64,000 bases of DNA from Novosphingobium sp. ZN18A2 (GTDB taxonomy: Bacteria > Pseudomonadota > Alphaproteobacteria > Sphingomonadales > Sphingomonadaceae): positions 2,356,001 through 2,420,000 of the forward strand of contig NZ_CP136651.1 of the NCBI RefSeq assembly GCF_036784765.1. The letters run 5' to 3'. Shown here piece after piece: positions 56,062-64,000 of the stretch (the first letter of the stretch is position 1; each line of letters starts with the position of its first letter). A program made the translations under genes and the position numbers. A model generated the notes under the pieces. That model saw only the letters and a list, made by a program, of their open reading frames with translations, did no database searches and was not told the DNA's origin.

Positions 56062-56912
56062 GGCTGTGGTGACGATTTAATCATTTCAGCCAAAGCATGA
56101 TGCTGGCGAGTTTGACGAATCCGAGGAAATTGGCGGCGAGCTTGTCATAGCGAGTTGCGATGCGCCGCCATTGCTTGAGCTTGGCAAAGAAACCCTCGAT
56201 GCCCCAGCGCTGTTTGTAGGCGATGCGGTCATAGTGGTGCTGGTATTTGCGGTGGCGGCGGGGCGGGATGACTGGTTCGCCGCCTTGCTCGTAGATCAAG
56301 TCGTGCAAGCTGTCGGCATCGTAGGCCCGGTCGGCCAGAACCTGGCCAGCCGGGATGCCTCGGATCAGGTCGCAGGCCGGCGCCATGTCGTTCTGCTGGC
56401 CGGGACCGAGGATGAAGCGGATCGGCAAGCCGAGGGCGTCGACGACGGCGTGGACCTTGGTGCCGAACCCTCCTCTGGATCGCCCAGGAGCCTGGGCTTG
56501 AGCGCCCCCCTTTTTACCCGTGCTCCGGCAGCTTGGGCCTGAGCGCGGATCACGGTCGCATCGATCGCCAGCCACTCGATGTCAGGATCGTCGGACACCG
56601 CCTCGAAAATCCGGTCGATCACCCCTTGCTCGACCCAGCGATAATAGCGTCGCTTCGCGGTCTGATACGGCCCGAACTTCTCTGGCAGATCGCGCCAGCG
56701 CCCACCTGAACGCGCCAGCCACAGCAAGGCATCCAGAAACCGCCGTCCATCGCTGCGCGGGCCGCGCTTGCCCTTGCGCCCGCCAGGCACAAACTCGCGC
56801 AACCGCTCCCACTGATCGTCCCTGAGAACCTCGCCTTCCACACCAGCCTCCAAAAGCCAGCGTTGAATCAGAAATCTCAGCCGCCGTGAATCCCTAAAAT
56901 GTCACCACAGCC
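56062..56912 (-). mobile_element. IS5-family (IS427-group) insertion sequence
   Basis: 851 bp with matching ends: GGCTGTGGTGAC at 56062 and its complement at 56901-56912, flanked by TA duplications (56060-56061 and 56913-56914), as typical of the IS427 group. It contains two overlapping transposase frames. Inserted between the OmpA-like gene and the MmgE/PrpD gene. Confidence 0.93.
56081..56853 (-). CDS. IS5-family transposase (two frames joined by programmed frameshift)
   Basis: ORF1 (56853 to about 56500) begins MEAGVEGEVLRDDQWERLRE and FVPGGRKGKRGPRSDGRRFL, then IEWLAIDATVIRAQAQAAGA with the first DDE Asp. ORF2 (ending 56081) continues RGGFGTKVHAVVDALGLPIR, VLADRAYDADSLHDLIYEQG with the second Asp and RWGIEGFFAKLKQWRRIATR with the Glu. 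The frames overlap at the slippery run AAAAAGGGGGG (56505-56515), the usual IS427-group device. All catalytic residues are present, so the element looks active. Confidence 0.9.
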
Positions 56913-58288
56913 TAGGTGAAAAGCGCGCCAACGTCAGGACAAGTTTGGAGGGCTAGAATTTGCTCGGCAAGGTCCATTGCCGCGTCGTGATCGAGCGGGA
57001 CCGCCGCACGCGCGGCGCAATCGGAGAACTTCTCCACCAACGCGGACTCGTCAAGCGGATTTTCCGGGCTTCCCAAAGCGGTATCGCGCGAAGCGCTCAT
57101 GCGGCGGCCATCCTTCAGGGCGATATGCAGTGAGCCGCCCACCCCACGCAAGCGGCCTGCCGAATTGTCCTGTCGTGCGCTGATACGGGCGGCTAGCCCC
57201 AAAACAACCGGATCGGCCAGCGAAACTGAAGAAAAATCGTCCAGCCCCACCCTACCGCGATTGAGCGCTAGCGCTACTGTGAAGGGGATGGAAAACTTCG
57301 CATCTATTGCCGTTCTGGGTGCCGCCTTGCGCGAGGCCGGTTCGACGAGCATGCGCTGCACCTCGTCTATTCCCGCTTCAACAGAGATCACGTCGGATGC
57401 GTCGAAGCCGTGTTCGCCTGTCAGCGCGAGCGCCATTTCAATGAAGGGATGAGTTCCGCGGCAACTGGGCCATGGTTTGAAAGTCAGTTCGTCGATCCAG
57501 AAGCGCCGACCAAGGCCGCCCACGAGGTCATCCCGATCGAACCGGCCATCCGCATAGAGCGCGAAGAACCCTGCCTGCCCTTCCAGCGGTTGCTCGAACC
57601 CTGCGACACCTGCAAGGGCTAGCAGCGCTGATTGCACGGCGGCCTGCGCCGGGAAAGCTTCGCGCACAGCGCGGATCACCGTGCCTGCACTATGCTTTAT
57701 TTCGCCCGGCATGGTCACCTGGCAAAGGGCAAGCGAGATGGAATCACGCACCTGATCTGACGAGGCTCCGAGCAGGCTGGCCGCGCCAGCTGCAGCGCCG
57801 AGTCCGGCGAGGATCGGAGGCGGATACCAGCCTCCATCCTCCAACGGCTTTCTCAATGCGAGGCCCAGTCGGCAAGATACCTCGCACCCTGCGACCAGCG
57901 CCGTGAGGAAGCGCCTTCCGTCTAAGGGTCCATGAGACTGCGCAAGCGCCAGCAGGGCAGGAACCAGACTGGCGTTCGGATGACCGGGTGCGCGATCGAA
58001 CGCATCCTCGAAATCCAGCGCGTGCGCCATGGCGCCGTTCGCTATCGCCGCCATCTGCGGCAGCGCCTTCATGCCGGTGCCGAGGATCGCGCATGGGCCA
58101 TCGCTGGTTGCCAGGTCAACAAAGGGACGCACATCGGCTGACAGGCCGCTCGCACCGATCATTACGCCCGACGCGTCAAGCAACACACGCCGGGCGGCCG
58201 TGACCGTCGCCTCCGGCAAGTCATCGAACGCTAGACCGGCTACCCACTCGCTCAATTGGTCGCTGATCACGCTCACAAAGCTTGCCAC
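56912..58288 (-). CDS. MmgE/PrpD-family protein
   Basis: 458 residues from a GTG. MmgE/PrpD all-helical fold: LSEWVAGLAFDDLPEATVTA, AARRVLLDASGVMIGAS, NGAMAHALDFEDAFDRAPGH with the conserved HxxDFED-type active-site block, and FKPWPSCRGTHPFIEMALAL. The family includes 2-methylcitrate dehydratase and cis-aconitate decarboxylase; the substrate here is unknown. The TAG stop coincides with the TA target site of the IS5 element, yet the pre-insertion sequence would also have read TAG, so the protein is intact. It is last in the CapA-membrane protein-MmgE order. Confidence 0.88.
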   Translation of the reverse strand: MASFVSVISDQLSEWVAGLAFDDLPEATVTAARRVLLDASGVMIGASGLSADVRPFVDLATSDGPCAILGTGMKALPQMAAIANGAMAHALDFEDAFDRAPGHPNASLVPALLALAQSHGPLDGRRFLTALVAGCEVSCRLGLALRKPLEDGGWYPPPILAGLGAAAGAASLLGASSDQVRDSISLALCQVTMPGEIKHSAGTVIRAVREAFPAQAAVQSALLALAGVAGFEQPLEGQAGFFALYADGRFDRDDLVGGLGRRFWIDELTFKPWPSCRGTHPFIEMALALTGEHGFDASDVISVEAGIDEVQRMLVEPASRKAAPRTAIDAKFSIPFTVALALNRGRVGLDDFSSVSLADPVVLGLAARISARQDNSAGRLRGVGGSLHIALKDGRRMSASRDTALGSPENPLDESALVEKFSDCAARAAVPLDHDAAMDLAEQILALQTCPDVGALFT

Positions 58289-58321
58289 CTATCTCGTTGC
58301 ATCGGCCTGAAATCGCAGCAT

Positions 58322-59356
58322 TCAGTTCGTTTCCGCCCGCGCCCGCATCGCCGAAGTGGCAATGCGCGGAGCAACAGACAGCAAAACGATCGCCGCAATC
58401 AGGATGCCCGCCCCCACAAGCTCGGCCGGTCGCGGCGCGCGCAGTCCGAAAAGGGTCGCCAGAAGAACCGATCCGCCGACCCCCGCGACAAGGCTCGCCG
58501 CACGTTCAAGCGGCACGCAGTAGGCATTCTCGCGCGGGTCGAGCAGGATGATGATCGAGATCACCGAAATGATCGTCAGGGTGAAGCCGATGAAGGCCAG
58601 TGACCAGATTGCCGGATCGCTCCATATTCTCACGAAGCCCCAGGCCAGCTCATCCGACTGCCCGCCGATGCCCGAGGCCGAAAGCAGCCCCAAAGCCACC
58701 ACCGACATGGGAAGTGCGATCATCTTCTCCTCGACGAAATAGCGCCGGACCGAGGCCGGGTCACCGCTCTTGGCGATCTTGGTCATGACCGCCAACCGGA
58801 TGAAATAGCCCAGCGTGTAGAGCACGACCGTGACGATCGCTATCGGCGGAAGGTTCAGCCCACCGCGATCCGTCAGCGTTATCACAAGCGCAAGCAGAAC
58901 CATGGCGAGCGCGGTCCAGCTCCACCACCGCACGCGGCGACCGAACATGAAGTCCACCAACGGCGCGATGACCAGGATATCGCCGCGCATTAACAGCTGG
59001 ATGAAAGGTATGCTCACCCCCTGGAAGGTGAACGACAGCGGCACCGTGAAGAGAATCAGGGCCGTGCCCATCCCCGAAAGCAGCGTGTATCGCGTCGGCA
59101 CCGGTATCCGGGCACCACCGAAGTCGACCGCATGCGCATCGCGGTGCCAGCCCGACAGCCAGATGAAGGCGTAGGTCAGTACCATATTGATGATGAGCGA
59201 GGCAGGCAGCGTCTCCAGCCCGGTCAGCGCCCTGCCCAGCCCACCGTGCGGCACTGAGGTGATGTACTTGGTCACCATCACGTTGGGCAGGTAGCTCAAC
59301 AGGTAGAAGACGACCCAGAGTTCAAGCGGCACGGCAAGGATCGGACTCCGCTTCAT
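58322..59356 (-). CDS. Integral membrane protein, DMT-like, unknown function
   Basis: 344 residues with about ten hydrophobic segments, beginning VPLELWVVFYLLSYLPNVMV and including LLSGMGTALILFTVPLSFTF, WWSWTALAMVLLALVITL and LAFIGFTLTIISVISIIILL. Pseudo-repeat architecture resembles drug/metabolite (EamA-type) transporters, but no diagnostic motif is certain. The ATG overlaps the CapA stop (ATGA) and the MmgE/PrpD start lies 33 bp downstream, so it is probably cotranscribed with both and may move their metabolite across the membrane. Confidence 0.75.
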   Translation of the reverse strand: MKRSPILAVPLELWVVFYLLSYLPNVMVTKYITSVPHGGLGRALTGLETLPASLIINMVLTYAFIWLSGWHRDAHAVDFGGARIPVPTRYTLLSGMGTALILFTVPLSFTFQGVSIPFIQLLMRGDILVIAPLVDFMFGRRVRWWSWTALAMVLLALVITLTDRGGLNLPPIAIVTVVLYTLGYFIRLAVMTKIAKSGDPASVRRYFVEEKMIALPMSVVALGLLSASGIGGQSDELAWGFVRIWSDPAIWSLAFIGFTLTIISVISIIILLDPRENAYCVPLERAASLVAGVGGSVLLATLFGLRAPRPAELVGAGILIAAIVLLSVAPRIATSAMRARAETN

Positions 59357-60474
59357 GCCACGCCCTCAATTTCGACGATATCGCCAGCGACCTTGTAAGT
59401 TGCGTTCAGCCCAGCCTCTTCGGTCACAGCGCGCATGTAATCGATCGTCTGCGCGAACTCTTCGCTGTCGGCTGCTGCGAAGCGAGGCACCGCATCGCGG
59501 TCGATATGGAGTGGGTGGAAGCCCGCGCGGATCATCTTGCCCTGTTCAATCTCGATCCGCGCGACCATGCCGAGACGCGAGGCAACCGGGAAATTGTAGA
59601 GCCCTTCGAAGTCCGGCTCCCACTCTTCGGCAAGCACGCGGATTTCGTTCCAGCTTTTCGACGCGGCGTGCGCCTCGTCCATGCGCAAGTCGGTGGCGAA
59701 GTTCGACAGCGAGTAGAAGACAGGCTTGCCGTCGATGACTTCACAACCCTTGAGAATGTGCGCGTGTCCGCCAAGGATCGCGTCCGCGCCAGCGGCGATG
59801 GCGGCACGCGCCACATCGCGCTGGTAATCGGCAATCTCTGCGCGCACGAAGTGAATTCCCCAATGCAATGACACGAAGACCAGATCGGCATTCGTTTTCG
59901 CCTTGCGGATGTCGTCTTCAAGCACAGCAAGGTCTTCGCGGTGAGGATAGGTGTGTATCCTTGCCGGCGTGCCGGGTTGATCGTGCTCGATCTGCTCGTA
60001 AACCGTGAAGGCGCGCATCGGCGCGCAACCCGGGCGGCGTTCGTCTGCCCAATAGCTGTGCGGCAGGATGCTCGAATAGGCGAGCACGGCAATGCGCGTA
60101 CCGTCCCCCAACGTAAACAATGCCGGCTTGCGGGCCTCGGCAATGTTGCCGCCCGCCCCGGCTATGCGGATACCCTCGGCCTCAAGGTTGGCGCGTGTTT
60201 CAAAGAACGCTTCCGCGCCCCAGTCCATGCAGTGATTGCCGGCCATTGAAATGCAATCGAACCCTGCGCGGCCCAGCGCTGCCGCCCCATCGGGGCGAGC
60301 CAGAACCGCGTGCCTGGCCTGCGGCAGCCTGACGCCGCGTTCTGCAAAGCTCGTTTCGAGCTGGCCGAATGCAATATCGGCCGCGCACAGCGCGTCCCGC
60401 GTTGCGACGAAGCTTTCGTCGTAATCGTCGCGATCCATGGCGAGATCACCGGTTGCAAGAAACAGATGACTCAC
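59353..60474 (-). CDS. CapA-family metallophosphatase-fold protein
   Basis: 373 residues from a GTG at 60474 directly before the family's opening LFLATGDLAMDRDD; longer readings add unrelated residues. CapA/PgsA marks: SMAGNHCMDWGAEAFFETRA (GNH metal site), EGIRIAGAGGNIAEARKPAL, VFVSLHWGIHFVRAEIADYQ, ADAILGGHAHILKGCEVIDG (GHxH) and VFYSLSNFATDL. Members hydrolyse or handle poly-gamma-glutamate-like polymers and other substrates. Its role here is unclear. It starts a three-gene operon driven from the promoter region that contains palindrome O4. Confidence 0.88.
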   Translation of the reverse strand: MSHLFLATGDLAMDRDDYDESFVATRDALCAADIAFGQLETSFAERGVRLPQARHAVLARPDGAAALGRAGFDCISMAGNHCMDWGAEAFFETRANLEAEGIRIAGAGGNIAEARKPALFTLGDGTRIAVLAYSSILPHSYWADERRPGCAPMRAFTVYEQIEHDQPGTPARIHTYPHREDLAVLEDDIRKAKTNADLVFVSLHWGIHFVRAEIADYQRDVARAAIAAGADAILGGHAHILKGCEVIDGKPVFYSLSNFATDLRMDEAHAASKSWNEIRVLAEEWEPDFEGLYNFPVASRLGMVARIEIEQGKMIRAGFHPLHIDRDAVPRFAAADSEEFAQTIDYMRAVTEEAGLNATYKVAGDIVEIEGVA

Positions 60475-60581
60475 GCTGGAGCCCCGCCGGAAGGTTGTTC
60501 CAGAATATTTGCGAGGACTTGCATGGCGACGATTTCTCCCGGCACAGATTGTAATTTGCCATAGCAATGCTAGTGTTCGAC

Positions 60582-60593
60582 GCAAGCGCTTGC
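60582..60593. promoter_or_regulatory. LacI-type operator O4, perfect palindrome, CapA/esterase divergent promoter
   Basis: GCAAGCGCTTGC is a perfect 12-bp palindrome with a CG centre, 108 bp from the CapA start and 32 bp from the esterase start. It is the best match to the LacI-family consensus in the window. Confidence 0.65.
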
Positions 60594-60625
60594 AATGCCC
60601 TAGCAAAGCGCGCGAGAGAATGAAA

Positions 60626-61276
60626 ATGTCGAGGATCGCAAAAATCTCAGCGGCGCTTTCCATCACTGCCCTCGCTGCTGTTCTTGCAGCCAGACTCGGC
60701 GCTCAGGAAGCACCTAAGCTCGACCTCGTGGCAATGCAGAAGGCTCAAGCTGCTTATGATGCGATGCCCGATACGTCCGGCGACGGACCCTACCCCGCGA
60801 TCATGACAACCGATCCGTCGCTCCCCGACCACGTCATCTATCGGCCACGGGACCTCGACGGCATGGGCGACCGGAAGCTGGCGGTGCTTGCATGGGGCAA
60901 TGGCGGCTGCTTCGACGATGGCGCAAGCGCCCGCCTCCACCTCGAAGAGATCGCGTCCTACGGTTACCTTGTGGTCGCCCCTGGCCAAATCCGCAGCGGT
61001 CCGTCAGCAAGGCTGCCGCACTTGCCTTTTGATGGGCCCGGACCCGATGGAAAGATGCCCGCTCCCAGGACCTCGGCCCAGGACGTGCGCGCTGGCATCG
61101 ACTGGGCAATTGCCCAGAACACCAGAAGCGGCGGCTCCTATTCCGGTCGCATCGCGACACATGAAATCGCTGTGGCCGGGCACAGTTGCGGTGGCCTGCA
61201 AGCGATCGAACTGGCTGCCGACCCGCGCGTTAAGACCGTGATGATCAACAATTCAGGCGTGTTCAACGGCGGAGTG
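60626..61276 (+). pseudogene. Exported serine hydrolase (alpha/beta), truncated by IS6 copy c
   Basis: It starts at the second of two close ATGs (60620 and 60626); GAGAG is better spaced for 60626. Signal peptide SAALSITALAAVLAARL. The hydrolase core reads VLAWGNGGCFDDGASARLHL with the oxyanion-side Gly-rich segment, and IAVAGHSCGGLQAIELAADP has the GHSCG nucleophile elbow. After VFNGG the frame runs into IS6 sequence and stops, so the catalytic Asp/His part is lost. It probably acted on an ester substrate of the LacI-linked locus. Confidence 0.85.
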
Positions 61277-62117
61277 GGAGCTGTCAGTCTAACCCAAACC
61301 GCTCTCCGCTGGTCAGACGGCCCGCTGCCCGCGCCATGGCTCACCCCATGAGGTTCTGCCACTCGGCCAGGGCGGCCGAGCGGCGGATCTTATAGGTCTG
61401 TCGATCAACGAGGTGACGTTCGGAGTTGAAGTGGTTGTGGAAGGAGGCGTGAACCGAGGCGAACTTCTGTAGGCTCTTCATTTGTCAAAAGCGGAGCATT
61501 GCCCGCTCGCGTCGTCGGAAAGGCAAATGACTGTTCTCGACACGGTTGTTGGCCCAGCGACCAACCTCCTGCTTCTGTGCACAACCGAGCTCGGTCATCG
61601 CTGCCTTGTAAGAGCGCAGGCCGTCGGTAGTGATGGCCTCCGCCCTGCCGTGTCGCTTCAGCGCCTTCTTCATGAAACGCAACGCCGCAGGCTTGTCCCG
61701 CGTCCTGGTAACGTAGCTTTCCAGGACCTCGCCTTCGTGGTCGACCGCGCGCCACAAGTAGACCATCTCGCCGTTCAATTTCACGTACATCTCGTCCAGA
61801 TTCCAACGCCAGTGGCGGAAGCCGCGCATCCGGTTCACTCGCTGCCGGCGAATATCGGCCGCGAACAGCGGGCCGAACCGGTTCCACCAATTCCGCACGG
61901 TTTCGTGGCAGATGTCGATCCCGCGTTCGAACAGCAGGTCTTCCACATTCCGCAGCGACAGCGGGTACCGAACATACATCATGACCACGAGGCGGATCAC
62001 CTCGGGTGACGAGTTGAAATACCGGAATGGCGAGGCTGGCTTGCGGGGGCGAGGCATCGCTCTGCCCTACCCTCGCCGCCTCACCCGTCAATCGGGTGCG
62101 TTTGGCCTGACAGTGCC
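61277..62117 (-). mobile_element. IS6-family element, copy c
   Basis: 841 bp with ends GGAGCTGTCAGTCT (61277) and GGCACTGTCAGGCC read inward from 62117. No matching 8-bp duplications flank it (gcggagtg left, ggctgaac right), which indicates later deletion or recombination. It lies between the truncated esterase and the hydrogenase genes. Confidence 0.92.
61341..62057 (-). pseudogene. IS6-family transposase with premature stop (copy c)
   Basis: It opens MPRPRKPASPFRYFNSSPEV and continues through the DDE text RWNLDEMYVKLNGEMVYLWR (Asp), TTDGLRSYKAAMTELG (Asp) and NNRVENSHLPFRRRERAMLR (Glu). A TGA stands in place of the Arg codon after AMLRF. The normal tail QMKSLQKFASVHASFHNHFN and AEWQNLMG follows in frame to 61341. 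All catalytic residues are before the stop, but the C-terminal 47 residues would be missing. Confidence 0.88.
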
Positions 62118-62184
62118 GGCTGAACATATAAAGATCAATAAATGAACCAAGATAGCTCGAAGATGGCTGGGCTTTGCTCTTAGA

Positions 62185-62706
62185 CTATCTGGAAATCGGC
62201 GGTGCATTTGCTTTGACGGTGCAGCAACCAGCTTTTGCCAGCAGCCCCTGCACCTCGGCAAGGACGCGAGCTCCCAACGGACCGATCGCCTGCAGGGCTT
62301 GCGGCGTCATCGGCGCGCCGAGTTGGAAGCTCCAGCCTTCAATGGCAAACACAACAATCTTGGGCGGCGAAAGTTCAAGTGCTCGCGCCAGTGTGATCGC
62401 CTCGGTCAGCCCGAACGTATGACTGGACACCATGTCCAGGTCGCTCGGCAAGTCCTCACTACCCAGATCAATGCGATGGATCGTTCCTGGGACCGTTATC
62501 GGTGCAGCGGCATCTACGCAGACAAGAGCTTCGCAAGAGCTCAAGTCTTCGATCAGTCCAAGTACGTCGCCGGAGCACCGAATGAGCCTAGTGCCCTTCG
62601 GCAGGTAGCCTTCGAGCCGGTCTGCAACGGCGAGACCGAATCCGTCATCGCCCCGATCCCGGTTGCCTACGCACAGGACAAGCACGCCGAGGCGCGTGGC
62701 GCTCAT
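62185..62706 (-). CDS. [NiFe]-hydrogenase maturation protease
   Basis: 173 residues from the ATG at 62706, overlapping the hydrogenase stop (ATGA). HyaD/HycI-family features: [20 protein letters not shown] with Ni-sensing acidic residues, [20 protein letters not shown] with the second acidic site, and [20 protein letters not shown] with the His. It would clip the C-terminal peptide of the large subunit after Ni insertion. Its 3' end is 68 bp from IS6 copy c, so any further hydrogenase genes that once followed may be lost. Confidence 0.92.
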   Translation of the reverse strand: MSATRLGVLVLCVGNRDRGDDGFGLAVADRLEGYLPKGTRLIRCSGDVLGLIEDLSSCEALVCVDAAAPITVPGTIHRIDLGSEDLPSDLDMVSSHTFGLTEAITLARALELSPPKIVVFAIEGWSFQLGAPMTPQALQAIGPLGARVLAEVQGLLAKAGCCTVKANAPPISR

Positions 62707-63992
62707 GTCCGGTGGACCGACAGGTTCAGGAAGTGCGTCGAGCAGGAAATGCATGGATCGTAGTTGCGGATGGCCAATTCGCAGCGCGCGCGAATGATCT
62801 CGTCGGGCTCGCTCGCGAGCGGCGCCGCGACCGCGGCAAGGTCCGCCTCGATCCGCGGCTGGTTCTGCGACGTCGGTGGCACGATCCGCGCACTGACAAT
62901 TGTTCCCTCTGAATTGAACTCATAACGGTGCCAGCAGATGCCGCGCGGGGCCTCGGTGCAGCCGAAGCCGACGCCTGCGCGAGGTTCGATCGGCACGGCT
63001 GGGCGGTCCGGCGGTTCGTAGTCCGCGATCAACGTCAGTGCCTCTTCACAGGCGAAGGCGATCTCCAGCGCGCGCACTACGATGCTGCGGAAGGGATTTG
63101 TGCAGGCCGTCGCGAGGCCCACCTCGCCCGCCAGCGAACGGACCGAATGCGGCAAGCGGTGGCGGTTGAGTGCATAGCGAGCGAGTGGCCCCACAAGGTA
63201 GGCGCCGCGCTGCCGGACCATCGAATGGAGCGCGGTCGAGTGTTCGACCTGACGCTCCTCGAACACGTCGTCGTAGTCGGCGATATCGATGTCGATGCCG
63301 CAGTTCGAGGTCAGCCGCCCTTGGGCAATCGGATATTCGTCGGGACAGCACATTGCGACGAACTCATAGTCCTGTTCGAACTCGGGGAAGGTAAATCCTG
63401 CAACCCAGCGCACTTGGTCGAAAGCAAGGTCTCGCGCGCGGGCCAACTCCTCGCGGATCGGAACAAGGTCCGCCTTGGTCGGCACACGATAGAAGCCTCC
63501 AGGCCGCACGTTGACCGGATGGACCTCGCGTCCACCCAGCAGCGCCATCAGCGCATTGCCCGCCTTCTTTAGCGCCAAGCCACGACGAACTGCGTCGCCG
63601 TATTTCTCGGCCATGCGAATGGCATCGGGGAAGCCGAGGAAATCGGGCGCGTGGAGCATGACCACGTGCAGCGCGTGACTGCCGATCCATTCGCCGCAAT
63701 AGAGCAGGCGGCGCAGCGGGCGAAGCTGGCCGTCGACGGTGACACCGAACGCGTCCTCGACTGCCTGCGAAGCGCTCGTCTGGTAGGCGACCGGGCAGAT
63801 GCCGCAGATCCGCGCGACGATGTCGGGCAGCTCGGCAAAACCCCGCCCCCGCAACAGCGCCTCGAAAAAGCGGGGCGGTTCGAAAATGCGCAGGTTCGCG
63901 GCTGTTACCTTACCCCGTTCGATAGTGAGGTCGAGCGCGCCTTCGCCTTCGACGCGCGCGAGGTTATCGACCTTGATCGTCCTAGTCGTCAT
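62703..63992 (-). CDS. [NiFe]-hydrogenase large (catalytic) subunit, soluble group 3-like
   Basis: 429 residues. The N-terminal L1 motif is [16 protein letters not shown] (RxCGxC) and the C-terminal L2 motif is [20 protein letters not shown] (DPCxxCxxH), giving four Ni/Fe cysteines. Nine residues after the His (FLNLSVHRT) form the tail removed by the adjacent protease. The short length, lack of a signal and the [19 protein letters not shown] start fit the cytoplasmic group 3 (3b/3d-like) enzymes that pair with NAD(P)-linked modules, not membrane uptake enzymes. The small subunit should lie beyond the right edge. Confidence 0.92.
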   Translation of the reverse strand: MTTRTIKVDNLARVEGEGALDLTIERGKVTAANLRIFEPPRFFEALLRGRGFAELPDIVARICGICPVAYQTSASQAVEDAFGVTVDGQLRPLRRLLYCGEWIGSHALHVVMLHAPDFLGFPDAIRMAEKYGDAVRRGLALKKAGNALMALLGGREVHPVNVRPGGFYRVPTKADLVPIREELARARDLAFDQVRWVAGFTFPEFEQDYEFVAMCCPDEYPIAQGRLTSNCGIDIDIADYDDVFEERQVEHSTALHSMVRQRGAYLVGPLARYALNRHRLPHSVRSLAGEVGLATACTNPFRSIVVRALEIAFACEEALTLIADYEPPDRPAVPIEPRAGVGFGCTEAPRGICWHRYEFNSEGTIVSARIVPPTSQNQPRIEADLAAVAAPLASEPDEIIRARCELAIRNYDPCISCSTHFLNLSVHRT

Positions 63993-64000
63993 GCGAACCG

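Noticed and set aside
44415..62117. Classical composite transposon with target duplications
   Set aside because: No matching 8-bp repeats flank copies b and c and their transposases are broken; an IS6-bounded unit is the better description.
1..64000. CRISPR arrays, tRNA or rRNA genes
   Set aside because: No regularly spaced repeats and no recognisable tRNA or rRNA segments were seen by eye; a covariance-model scan was not possible.

Overview
The window is GC-rich and tightly packed. It is most likely a chromosome or megaplasmid segment from a sphingomonad alphaproteobacterium of the Novosphingobium/Sphingobium type. This is inferred from the many TonB-dependent receptors paired with degradative enzymes, a CC0125/CC1285-type lipoprotein, a Caulobacter-type TonB receptor and oxidative rather than phosphorylative sugar catabolism. 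No rRNA, tRNA or CRISPR array was seen.

Layout. (1) 1-9.2 kb: a sulfatase/TonB receptor/sulfatase operon, divergent from a LysR regulator and an aromatic-acid-type MFS transporter. (2) 9.3-14.8 kb: a secreted unknown protein, a protein with three fused beta-barrels, a lipoprotein and a duplicated-repeat secreted protein, ending at an IS481 remnant. (3) 15.4-37.6 kb: a large arabinan/arabinogalactan utilisation locus. It has a TonB receptor, three GH43 enzymes, a GH51 arabinofuranosidase, an (alpha/alpha)6-barrel glycosidase, an epimerase, a sugar MFS, and sugar dehydrogenase, lactonase and dehydratase. After the dehydratase come two exits: AraD1 plus a semialdehyde dehydrogenase for L-arabinose, and a KDGal kinase plus KDPGal aldolase for D-galactose. 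A GntR/FadR regulator sits in the middle, and a motif related to TTGTCnGACAA occurs in front of its transcription units. (4) 37.9-46.6 kb: two damaged IS6-family copies flank a TonB receptor and a beta-propeller/phosphoesterase; an IS3 element is nested in the second copy. (5) 46.6-61.3 kb: a LacI regulator, an unusual P450, two MFS transporters, a TonB receptor, a di-heme cytochrome c, an OmpA-like protein, MmgE/PrpD, a membrane protein, a CapA-like protein and a truncated serine esterase. Four LacI-like palindromes lie in the promoter regions of these genes, which suggests one regulon of unknown substrate. An IS5/IS427 element interrupts this region. (6) 61.3-64 kb: a third damaged IS6 copy truncates the esterase and joins it to a [NiFe]-hydrogenase large subunit and its maturation protease.

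The best candidate for an undescribed system is the LacI-linked P450/TonB/cytochrome/esterase locus. It is bounded by two direct IS6 copies, 44.4-62.1 kb. The best-understood system is the arabinogalactan locus, where one set of upstream enzymes appears to feed both an arabinose and a galactose branch.
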